Of a stretch of 64,000 bases of DNA, positions 1 to 7,560 are shown piece by piece. The stretch is from assembly GCA_947497755.1 (NCBI GenBank), contig CANMHT010000004.1, forward strand, positions 62,001 to 126,000. The letters are read 5' to 3'. A program made the translations under genes and the position numbers. Each line of letters starts with the position of its first letter. The stretch's first letter is position 1. Below the pieces are notes generated by a model. The model ran no database searches. It worked only from the letters and a program-made list of their open reading frames with translations, and was not told the origin of the DNA. Source of the stretch: an uncultured Polaribacter sp. Its GTDB lineage: Bacteria > Bacteroidota > Bacteroidia > Flavobacteriales > Flavobacteriaceae.

Positions 1-532
1 TCTCAGGTGCATAAATCCAAATATCATCTGTTTTTAAATTAAGTCCTTTAGAGTTGGTAATACTTCCCTTATATTCTATTGTATACGCCATAAAAGTACC
101 TGCTTCTACTGTTACTTCTTTATAAGAAACCACTTCTGCATCTTGACTAAACTTTCCTTTAACACCAACGGCACTTGTAAAGTCTGTTTCATATTTCCAT
201 TTTTTACCCACTTCTAATGGCCATTTAAATCTTGGAGTGTTGCTTTTATTTGGTTTAACAATATCGGCTACTAAAATAGTGTCTTTATCATGTGTCATTC
301 CCAATTCTCCATTTAAATAAACAATCTCTTTTACATCAACACCTTCAGAACGAATTTCACCTTCACTTGATTCTCCTTTGTATTTCCATTCCCATTTTTC
401 TCCTATTGTATAATCTTTTAAGGTAGGTTTATTGGTTACTTTTTCATGTTGTTCAAAACAAGACACTAAGATTAATGCTGTAAAAACAATTACTATTCTA
501 TGGTATTGATATTTACTTTTTAAATACTTCAT
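1..532 (-). CDS. Lipoprotein of unknown function (3' end outside the window)
   Basis: The frame is open from an ATG at 532 to the window edge, so only the first ~177 residues are visible. Residues 13-24 are hydrophobic and end in LVSC (Cys25), a lipobox, so the protein should be acylated and exported. The mature part is rich in Trp, Lys and Tyr (GEKWEWKYKGE near residue 45) and looks beta-rich; I do not recognise the family. A conserved tripartite site at 608-640 lies about 75 bp upstream and is shared with the esterase and kinase genes of the next module, which suggests control by the neighbouring LytTR regulator (inference). Confidence 0.82.
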   Translation of the reverse strand, partial: MKYLKSKYQYHRIVIVFTALILVSCFEQHEKVTNKPTLKDYTIGEKWEWKYKGESSEGEIRSEGVDVKEIVYLNGELGMTHDKDTILVADIVKPNKSNTPRFKWPLEVGKKWKYETDFTSAVGVKGKFSQDAEVVSYKEVTVEAGTFMAYTIEYKGSITNSKGLNLKTDDIWIYAPE

Positions 533-601
533 TTTTTAAAATTTTATAGTTTAATTACTTATTTACAGGGCAAAGAAATGGCAGGATATTCAATCTAAAA
601 A

Positions 602-643
602 GGGAAAGTACAGGAGCGTAAATATTCACCGATAAACGTATTA
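602..643 (-). promoter_or_regulatory. Candidate LytTR-type operator, copy 1
   Basis: On the plus strand GTA steps occur at 608, 618 and 638, giving spacings of 10 and 20 bp, inside the block GAAAGTACAGGAGCGTA. The same block with the same spacings recurs at 2026-2058 and, more diverged, at 3933-3965. This copy lies 76-108 bp upstream of the lipoprotein start. LytTR domains bind direct repeats on one face of the helix, which fits; assignment to the adjacent regulator is inference. Confidence 0.5.
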
Positions 644-764
644 AACTAAAACTATTTTTTTCTAAACCATTAAAAAAATCGCATATACCGAATAAATAAA
701 AATTACAAGTATATGCGATTAAATAGAGTTTAATATTCAACTAATAGTATCTAAGTTTGAATTA

Positions 765-1946
765 TTATTGCTTTGATAATTGAAGAATCATTTGTGTTGC
801 ATTATCATTATTAGCATTCAAATCCAATGACTTTTTATAGGCTTTGATGGCTTTTTCTTTTTTTCCAAGTTTCATATATGCTTCTCCTAAACTATCATAA
901 GCATTGAAAGAATATGGATAGTTTTTTACGTTCAATTTAAAAAAAGCTAATGCCTTAGTTGGATTCTTTTGAAGTAATCTATATCCAATTATATTGATAT
1001 CTCTTTCTGGTGGAGAAAAACCTCCATTATAATTTTTTTGATAATAACTCACAATTTGATTGTAAGAGCTATTTCTAATATTTTTCATTCTAATATCTTT
1101 AAAAATGAATTGCATTCCGTGGTATAAACTTAGCAAAGCAACTGTCCAATGATTTTCTTCTTTAAAATATTCAAGTTCAACTTTAGAAGGCGAAAAACCT
1201 TTATTTTTTAATTCAGAATGAAAGCGTTCATGGCTATTAATATTGGCTGTAAATACATGTGGAATCCTATCAAAATTTTCAAATTTATCGGCTGTAGAAA
1301 CATATATTCTCTTATTTCCTATCTGTTTTAAATCAGTATTTACAAGTTCTTTAACAATATATTGATTGTCCCACCAAAAACTTGGATCCATAGAAATAAA
1401 CCCATTAAATGTTGTTTCTTTTGATAAAAAAGAGGAACCGACCAATAAGCCTCCATGAGAAATACCTACTAATGTTTTAAAAGAATTTATTCTATATTTT
1501 TTCTCAATATTTGGCAAGAGTTCTCCTTCTATAAACGCTAAAAACTTTTTGCTTTGTCCGCTAGTTTTATGATTATCAACAGCACTAGATCCATTTAAAT
1601 TTGTAAGGTATTTTGTGGGTGTAAAATCTCTTACTCTATCTACGTTTTTTATAGCAACAATTATCACTTCTGGCATTTGTCTCCCTTGAGTCATGTGTTT
1701 AATAACACCAGAATGTGAATGGTAATTAACTTCTCCATCAAGTATAACTACTAAAGGATATTTTTTCTGAGAATTATGGTATGAATCTGGCAATTCAACA
1801 ATAAATTCTCTTTGCTCATTTAAAATTTCAGATTGGATTTGATAGGTTTCACCAATAGTATAAGGCGTTTTTTTCTGCCCCATTAATGTTGAAAAAGACA
1901 GTAATAAAACAACAATGATATATTGTAATGGGATGTTATTTTTCAT
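765..1946 (-). CDS. Secreted esterase-fold (alpha/beta hydrolase) protein with C-terminal TPR
   Basis: A 393-residue protein with an N-terminal signal peptide (about residues 1-24, ending MGQ). The body matches the putative esterase (EstD/IroE-like, PF00756) fold: ILDGE near residue 68, the nucleophile elbow GISHGG with Ser163, and a late ENHWTVALLSLYHGM segment supplying the likely catalytic His. The last ~55 residues (AYDSLGEAYMKLGKKEKAI) form a TPR. It is the terminal gene of the first exported protein-regulator-kinase module and has its own upstream operator copy, so it is probably a target of that system. A paralogue sits at 9961-11082. Substrate unknown; periplasmic or surface location likely. 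Confidence 0.85.
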   Translation of the reverse strand: MKNNIPLQYIIVVLLLSFSTLMGQKKTPYTIGETYQIQSEILNEQREFIVELPDSYHNSQKKYPLVVILDGEVNYHSHSGVIKHMTQGRQMPEVIIVAIKNVDRVRDFTPTKYLTNLNGSSAVDNHKTSGQSKKFLAFIEGELLPNIEKKYRINSFKTLVGISHGGLLVGSSFLSKETTFNGFISMDPSFWWDNQYIVKELVNTDLKQIGNKRIYVSTADKFENFDRIPHVFTANINSHERFHSELKNKGFSPSKVELEYFKEENHWTVALLSLYHGMQFIFKDIRMKNIRNSSYNQIVSYYQKNYNGGFSPPERDINIIGYRLLQKNPTKALAFFKLNVKNYPYSFNAYDSLGEAYMKLGKKEKAIKAYKKSLDLNANNDNATQMILQLSKQ

Positions 1947-2019
1947 ATAAATACATTATTAAATAATTAGATTTTATTTTTTACAATACAAATCACTAAA
2001 AAAAAGAACTGTTTAAAAA

Positions 2020-2061
2020 GAGAAAGTACAGGAGCGTACTTATCCTTAAGTAAGTGTAAAA
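2020..2061 (-). promoter_or_regulatory. Candidate LytTR-type operator, copy 2
   Basis: The block AGAAAGTACAGGAGCGTA is nearly identical to copy 1, with GTA at 2026, 2036 and 2056. It lies 80-112 bp upstream of the esterase start at 1946, nearly the same distance as copy 1 from its gene. Only the exact spacings and the flanking A-rich start are shared beyond the core, as expected of a bound site rather than a duplicated promoter. Confidence 0.5.
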
Positions 2062-2084
2062 TATTAAGTACAAACGAATGAAAA

Positions 2085-2807
2085 CTACAAACTATTCCAG
2101 TTTTTAAATTTAACCGATTGCCTACTTGAAACCTCAATATCTTCTCCAGTTACAAGTATAATTTTTAACTTATTATTAAAATAAGGATGTATTTCTTTGA
2201 TGTAATTTATATTGATAATCTGACTCCTGTTTACGCGAAAAAAAACTGCGGGGTCTAATCGTTCAGAAAGTAAATTCAAAGAACGTTTAATCATGGCTTT
2301 TTCTTGTCCAAAATACAAACGAGCATAATTTTCTAAAGATTCAATAAAATGAATTTCTGATAAAGGAATAAAATGACATTTCTCACCATCTTTGATAAAT
2401 ATTTTACGATGCATCGGTAAAATATCTGTTGGAATGCTGCTTCGATTTGCTAATTCTTGCTTTACTTTCTCTATGGTTTTAGAAAAACGCTCATCTCTTA
2501 AAGGTTTTACCAAGTAATCCAAGGCATTTAACTCAAAAGCTTTTACTGCATAATGGTCATAAGCCGTCGTAAAAACGACTTCTGGAACGGTTGTAAGCTC
2601 TTCTAATAAATCAAAACCTGATTTTTGTGGCATGTGAATATCTAAAAAAAGAACATCTGGTTGCTCTTTTTCAATCACTTCTTTTGCTTCATCAACATGA
2701 GATGCTTCTCCAACAACAACAAATTCTTTATGGTCTTTTAATGCGCGTTTTACTTCTTCTCTAGCCAATCGCTCATCATCTATTATTACGGTTTTAAATG
2801 TTTTCAT
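2085..2807 (-). CDS. LytTR-family response regulator
   Basis: A 240-residue two-domain regulator. The receiver (residues 1-120) has the acidic pair DD at 10-11, the phosphoacceptor in FLDIHMP (Asp56) and the LVKPL lysine. Residues ~135-240 are a LytTR DNA-binding domain (FIKDGEKCHFIPLSEI, FFRVNRSQIININYI). It overlaps the upstream kinase gene by 14 bp, so the two are translationally coupled partners. It differs clearly in sequence from the other two LytTR regulators in the window, which resemble each other. Likely targets are the units carrying the GTA-10-GTA-20-GTA site. Confidence 0.93.
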   Translation of the reverse strand: MKTFKTVIIDDERLAREEVKRALKDHKEFVVVGEASHVDEAKEVIEKEQPDVLFLDIHMPQKSGFDLLEELTTVPEVVFTTAYDHYAVKAFELNALDYLVKPLRDERFSKTIEKVKQELANRSSIPTDILPMHRKIFIKDGEKCHFIPLSEIHFIESLENYARLYFGQEKAMIKRSLNLLSERLDPAVFFRVNRSQIININYIKEIHPYFNNKLKIILVTGEDIEVSSRQSVKFKNWNSL

Positions 2808-3873
2808 CTTCTAGTAAAGGTAAGGTTATCGTTGCTAATACAGTCTGATTCTCTAATTGTTTTAACGCAAAACTAGCAGCGTTTTTATATTGAATTTGCA
2901 ATCTTTCTTTTAAATTTTTTAATCCAACTCCTTTAGATGAAGCATGAAGTTGTAGTATACCAGGATTTTGAACACGAATAAGAATTTGTGCATTCTGTTT
3001 AGTAATATCTATACAAACAATTCCTCCATCAATACTTTTATCTATTCCATGCTTAATGGCATTTTCTACAAGCAACTGAATACTTAATGTTGGTATTTTC
3101 GCTTTATAAAGTTCTTCTTCTATTGTTAATTCTAAATGTAAACGATTTTCAAAACGAAGTTTTTCTAGTTCAATATAATCTTTAACTAAGTCTAATTCAT
3201 TTTTAATGCTAATTAAATCATCGTCCTTTTCATATAAAGAAGAGCGCAATAAATCAGATAATAAATCTATAGCTCTACGTGCTGCTTTTGGATTTTCAAT
3301 TACTAATGATTTAATTGAGTTTAACGAATTAAATAAAAAATGTGGGTTTAATTGCGCTGATAAATTGTCTAACTGTGCTTGTTTTGCTATGATTGATAGC
3401 TGCGCATTTTCTTTAGCTGTTCTTACTTCTTTTTGATAATAATGATATAAATGATATGCCAAAATCCAAATAGACATTAATCGTAATCCGGTTATCAGTA
3501 TCGGATTCCAATAAAGAAGTGCTGCTAATAAGTCTCTATGTTCTTCTGCTATATAAACCCAATATACATACCACTTTACATTTCCTAAAAAGGCATATAG
3601 TACTGCTAAAAATAGAATGCTAGGTATAACACGAACTAATAAGTTGTTTATTGGTAATTTACTCCAACCTAATTTTAAGGCAAAAGCTCTATACAAATGT
3701 GTTAGAGAAACTCCTAAAAGAATATCTAATATATAATTTACAAGAGTGTAAAATACACCATAATTATCTCTAGAATACACAACATACGCCCAATAAACAG
3801 AAACTATTCCCCAACCAATAAGTTGGCATTTCCAGTATAAAGAGATTGTGTATTTCTTTTTATGTACATTCAT
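2794..3873 (-). CDS. LytS-type sensor histidine kinase
   Basis: A 359-residue membrane kinase of the His_kinase (PF06580) family. The N-terminal ~150 residues hold about four membrane spans, then a short coiled coil (RTAKENAQLSIIAKQAQL) leads to the phosphoacceptor motif LNPHFLFNSLNSIKSL (His178). The ATPase part carries the N-box LLVENAIKHGID and a glycine loop SKGVGLKNLKERL. The start at 3873 follows a candidate operator at 3933-3965, suggesting autoregulation. No extracellular sensor domain is evident, so the stimulus is probably sensed in or near the membrane. Confidence 0.92.
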   Translation of the reverse strand: MNVHKKKYTISLYWKCQLIGWGIVSVYWAYVVYSRDNYGVFYTLVNYILDILLGVSLTHLYRAFALKLGWSKLPINNLLVRVIPSILFLAVLYAFLGNVKWYVYWVYIAEEHRDLLAALLYWNPILITGLRLMSIWILAYHLYHYYQKEVRTAKENAQLSIIAKQAQLDNLSAQLNPHFLFNSLNSIKSLVIENPKAARRAIDLLSDLLRSSLYEKDDDLISIKNELDLVKDYIELEKLRFENRLHLELTIEEELYKAKIPTLSIQLLVENAIKHGIDKSIDGGIVCIDITKQNAQILIRVQNPGILQLHASSKGVGLKNLKERLQIQYKNAASFALKQLENQTVLATITLPLLEDENI

Positions 3874-3926
3874 TGTATGCTTTCTTAATTAAAAACAAAG
3901 CAACAAAATACTTTTAAATCTTAAAA

Positions 3927-3968
3927 GAGAAAATACACCAATGTCAAATAGTAGTGATAAGCGTAAAA
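3927..3968 (-). promoter_or_regulatory. Candidate LytTR-type operator, copy 3 (diverged)
   Basis: Aligns without gaps to copies 1 and 2 over about 40 bp: GAGAAAATACA, then GT at 3943 and GCGTA with its G at 3963, so the 10/20-bp spacings are kept although many bases differ. It lies 60-92 bp upstream of the kinase start at 3873. Confidence 0.4.
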
Positions 3969-3986
3969 AATAATTAATAAAGAGTT

Positions 3987-4874
3987 TTAATTACAATCCA
4001 CTTTTAATTGCTGGTAATTTGATAAACTTAATGTTGGTATATCTTGATTCGTATGAATTTTTATACACTTGAGGTTAGGATTTCTATGCCCGTATAACTG
4101 TGCTAACTTTGGAAAGTTGCTAACATCCATATTCGTTAATAAATTGTCAGATATAGAAAGATAATACAACTCTTTGTGCTCACTAAAAGTAATATCAGTA
4201 ATCTTATTATCGGCAACTCTAAGTACTTCTAGCTTTGTATTGGATGTAAGATTTATTGTTTGAAGTTTATTAGTATAAATAACGAGTGTTTTTAAATTAA
4301 CAGCTAATGAAGCATCAAAAGAGACAAGATCATTATTATCAATAAGCAAGTGTTTTAAACTTGAATTTTTTAGTGTAAAGCTGGTTAAATAATTACTTGA
4401 AAGGCTTAAATAGCTAAGCATATGACTATTGGATAAACCTGTCACTTCTGTTAGCAAATTATCATACAAATCTGCTTTTTTAAGTTTTATATTAGCACTT
4501 AAATTTATTGTAGTTAAGGCATTGGCTGATAAATCTAAAGTATCTAACTCTGTGTTTGCGCTTAAATCAATTTGTGTAGCATTATTGTAACTTGCATACA
4601 ATCTCTTTAAATTTGTAAAAGCTTCAATACCTTTAAAATTGGTAATGCCTTTTTTAAACACGACTAATCTTTCAATAGATGCTGCATCGGTTTTTAATAG
4701 TTTCTTGTTTACAATTCCATCAGAATCAATTCCTAATTCTATTAACTCTTTTTCAAAAATAGGATCTGGTATGGTTACATAATCTGTTGATCTATCTTCA
4801 ATACTATCTTTTGTACAAGACAGCATTACTATACTTATACAAACAAAGAAAATATGTATACACTTCTTTTGCAT
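3987..4874 (-). CDS. Leucine-rich-repeat lipoprotein
   Basis: The ATG at 4874 is chosen because it gives a good lipoprotein signal peptide ending MLSC (Cys20); an upstream in-frame ATG at 4916 would bury it. The mature ~275 residues are LRR-like repeats of about 21 residues with a consensus L..L..s.N.lt.idls (LDLSANALTTINLS, LSLSSNYLTSFTL, LSISDNLLTNMDVS). The N-terminal part resembles the entry domain of flavobacterial LRR lipoproteins (IPDPIFEKELIELGID). LRR surfaces usually bind proteins or glycans. It is the last gene of the second module, downstream of its regulator and kinase. Confidence 0.87.
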   Translation of the reverse strand: MQKKCIHIFFVCISIVMLSCTKDSIEDRSTDYVTIPDPIFEKELIELGIDSDGIVNKKLLKTDAASIERLVVFKKGITNFKGIEAFTNLKRLYASYNNATQIDLSANTELDTLDLSANALTTINLSANIKLKKADLYDNLLTEVTGLSNSHMLSYLSLSSNYLTSFTLKNSSLKHLLIDNNDLVSFDASLAVNLKTLVIYTNKLQTINLTSNTKLEVLRVADNKITDITFSEHKELYYLSISDNLLTNMDVSNFPKLAQLYGHRNPNLKCIKIHTNQDIPTLSLSNYQQLKVDCN

Positions 4875-4989
4875 ATTAATATAATTTGATTGTAAAACTA
4901 TTAATAATGAAGGCACACTTAAAAAATAAATGACGAACGCTAGTTAAAAAGATGTAAAAAGCATATAAGTGACAATAAATGGCTTTTAT

Positions 4990-5706
4990 TTATTGTTTGA
5001 TACGATCTAAAAACAAAATAACTTCATCTTTATAACTTGCTCCAATCGGAATTTCATTGCTTTGATTTAAATCAATTTCATTGGAAGAAAAAGCGGTGAT
5101 TTTTGCAGTATTTATAATGAATGAACGATGGACACGTAAAAAATTATAAGCCATTAATTTCTTCTCAATATCTGCAAGTGTATATTTAGTAACAATATTT
5201 GTATTGTTCTCTAAATGAATTTGGATATAGTCTTTTAAGCTTTCTATAAATACCATATCTTTTAGAAAAATTTTATGGTGTTTATTACCCGACTTTACCA
5301 CAATATAATCTGCACTAACAGTTTCTTTTTGCACCTCTGGAAACGTTGTATTTGATAATCGTATAAACTTATCTACTGCTTTAAAGAAACGTTCAAAAGT
5401 AATAGGCTTTAATAAATAATCTACAGCTTCTAAATCATAACTTTCGATAGCAAAATCTCTATAAGCAGTTGTAAATATTGTTTTTGGAGGGTTCTTTAGT
5501 GACTTTAAAAAGTCAACTCCAGTTAAATTGGGCATTTTTATATCTAAAAAAAGTAAGTCAATTTGTTCTTTATTTACAATTTCAAAAGCTTTAATAGCAC
5601 TATTACAAGTAGCTACCACTTCTAAAGATGCTATTTGAGAAATGTGTTTTTGAATTAGCCGAATTGCCAATGGTTCATCATCTACAATTAAACAACGATA
5701 TTTCAT
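4990..5706 (-). CDS. LytTR-family response regulator
   Basis: A 238-residue receiver plus LytTR protein. The receiver shows LIVDDEP at 7-12, FLDIKMP with Asp55 and LLKPITFERFF. The LytTR domain begins near residue 135 (YIVVKSGNKHHKIFLKDM) and ends FLRVHRSFIINTAKITAFSS. Its sequence is close to the regulator at 11134-11829 (shared AIESY, VDYLLKPITFERFFKAV), so the two arose by duplication. It shares one base with the kinase gene upstream. Confidence 0.93.
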   Translation of the reverse strand: MKYRCLIVDDEPLAIRLIQKHISQIASLEVVATCNSAIKAFEIVNKEQIDLLFLDIKMPNLTGVDFLKSLKNPPKTIFTTAYRDFAIESYDLEAVDYLLKPITFERFFKAVDKFIRLSNTTFPEVQKETVSADYIVVKSGNKHHKIFLKDMVFIESLKDYIQIHLENNTNIVTKYTLADIEKKLMAYNFLRVHRSFIINTAKITAFSSNEIDLNQSNEIPIGASYKDEVILFLDRIKQ

Positions 5707-6773
5707 TAGTTATTTATAATTAATGTTACTGTAAATATACTATTACTTGTATCAACCTCTAAAGAAAATTGATTTGCATAAATAAGCTCTAATTGCTTCT
5801 TAATATTCTTTAATCCTATAGCTTCTCTATTAGAAATATCTTGTTGTACCGCAACAGTATTTGAAATTATAAACTTAAACTCATTTGAAGAATTATAAAT
5901 TGAAATATCAATCTTTGGTGAACCACTATCCTCTCCTGCTCCATGCTTAAAAGCATTCTCTACCAAAGAAAGTAAAATTAACGGGGCAATTTCTCCTTTT
6001 TTCTCTATAGAAGTGTTAAAAGTAATTTGCAATCGTTCGTCATATCTCAATTTTTCTAAGTCTATATAATTTTCTAATAGATTTATTTCAGATTCTAAGG
6101 AAACAAACTTAGAGTTACATCGATACAATACATGATCTAAAATACTAGATAATTTCTCTATAGATTTTGGAGTTTGTGGTGAATTTTCTAATGACAACAC
6201 ATAAATATTATTAAGTGTGTTAAATAAAAAATGTGGATTTAACTGTGCTTTTAACGTCTTCAATTCTGAAGCTACTTTTTCTGTATTGTGTTTCAATTCG
6301 TTTTCTTTAGCCAATTTATAGCTTAGGAAATACTTTACAAACAAAAAGATGAAAACGGTATAATAAATTGATGGTGAATAAAATAAAAACAAGTGCTTTA
6401 TATCGGTAAAAATCTCGAAGAAAGTTTCTTGTACAAATGGAGGTTCTCTATACAAAGTTTCTGCAACATGAACATTTAAAACCCTTCCTATTGCAGCAAA
6501 AAAGTATGTAGAAACTACAATTAAAACACTAGAAATTAAATACTTTTTTTGAGCTAGTAACTTATCAATAATAAAGTAAGCTGTAAAGTATGAAGCCATC
6601 ATCTGCGTTAGCAAAATGCAAACATTTTTAGCTATAGACAAACTAAGATTGCTTTCTTCATCAATTAATTTTCTTGAGATTGCGTAGAATAAAACAGCTA
6701 TCCAAAATATGATATGCTGTAGAATTCTTCTTTTCTGTAAAAAATCTGTGGTTCTTTTTAAATAACTCATCAT
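5706..6773 (-). CDS. LytS-type sensor histidine kinase
   Basis: 355 residues. About four membrane spans in residues 20-150 are followed by a coiled coil and the phosphoacceptor motif LNPHFLFNTLNNIYVL (His181), the N-box LLSLVENAFKHGAG and the loop REAIGLKNIKKQLEL. Two adjacent ATG codons (6773 and 6770) could serve as start. It is co-transcribed with the LytTR regulator downstream, with which it shares one base, and closely resembles the kinase at 11816-12871. Confidence 0.92.
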   Translation of the reverse strand: MMSYLKRTTDFLQKRRILQHIIFWIAVLFYAISRKLIDEESNLSLSIAKNVCILLTQMMASYFTAYFIIDKLLAQKKYLISSVLIVVSTYFFAAIGRVLNVHVAETLYREPPFVQETFFEIFTDIKHLFLFYSPSIYYTVFIFLFVKYFLSYKLAKENELKHNTEKVASELKTLKAQLNPHFLFNTLNNIYVLSLENSPQTPKSIEKLSSILDHVLYRCNSKFVSLESEINLLENYIDLEKLRYDERLQITFNTSIEKKGEIAPLILLSLVENAFKHGAGEDSGSPKIDISIYNSSNEFKFIISNTVAVQQDISNREAIGLKNIKKQLELIYANQFSLEVDTSNSIFTVTLIINN

Positions 6774-6993
6774 TCATCAAAATTGATTATAAAAGTACAC
6801 AAACTATGATGTTCCTATAACGCTTATCGATTAATTGGGTAGTTTTTTTGCTATTTGAGTCATTCTACATGACGAATACTCTTTGTCCTACAATATTGAA
6901 TAAACAGGCTATAAACTAAGCTATACTTCTACAAGATAACTTTTATGTGGTTTTATACAGCACTTTTGTTTCAACATTAAAAAAAACATAAAA

Positions 6994-7554
6994 ATGAATA
7001 AAATTATCCTAGCAACTTTAGCTTTTTTTCTTAGCTATTTTGCAGCTCAAGCACAAAGATCATCCTGTAAAGCATTAGTTGATGCTAGCAAAACAAATAA
7101 CAAAAACCTAGTAAAAGAACAATTAAAAACAGTTTCTGCCAATTGTATTTATCCTTATGGAGAACCTCGTACACCTTTGGTTGCTGCTTCTAGAAAAGGT
7201 GCTTTAGATATTGTAAAGCTACTTATAAATGCGAAAGCAAAAATAAACTTTCATGCAAAAGGAGATGAAACACCATTAATTGCTGCGGCGGCAAACAACC
7301 ATTTATCTCTAGTAAAATACCTTTTAAAAAACGGAGCTAGAATAAACACAAATTTAAGTAGTGATGGTACAGCTTTAATTGCTGCTGTTAGAAATAACAA
7401 TTATCAAATTGCAAAATTCTTATTAGAGAATGGTGCTAATCCAATGGTAGATTCTCATGGAGATGAATACCCTATGTATCATGCCAGAAGAAATAAAAAC
7501 AAGGCAATGATTAAACTCATAAGAACTTACGAAAACAAACACTCTCAAAACTAA
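6994..7554 (+). CDS. Secreted ankyrin-repeat protein
   Basis: 186 residues with a signal peptide (residues 1-21, ending AAQAQ). The rest is about four ankyrin repeats: TPLVAASRKGALDIVKLLI, TPLIAAAANNHLSLVKYLL, TALIAAVRNNNYQIAKFLL and a weaker last one (YPMYHARRNKNKAMIKLI). Ankyrin repeats bind proteins; a secreted copy should act in the periplasm. It ends only 6 bp before the outer-membrane barrel gene, so the two form an operon and may interact. The pair sits between the second and third kinase modules, on the opposite strand. Confidence 0.85.
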   Translation: MNKIILATLAFFLSYFAAQAQRSSCKALVDASKTNNKNLVKEQLKTVSANCIYPYGEPRTPLVAASRKGALDIVKLLINAKAKINFHAKGDETPLIAAAANNHLSLVKYLLKNGARINTNLSSDGTALIAAVRNNNYQIAKFLLENGANPMVDSHGDEYPMYHARRNKNKAMIKLIRTYENKHSQN

Positions 7555-7560
7555 ATTATA

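Noticed and set aside
555..740. A minus-strand open frame between the first two genes
   Set aside because: It covers a conserved candidate operator and has no coding character or export signal; it is regulatory DNA.
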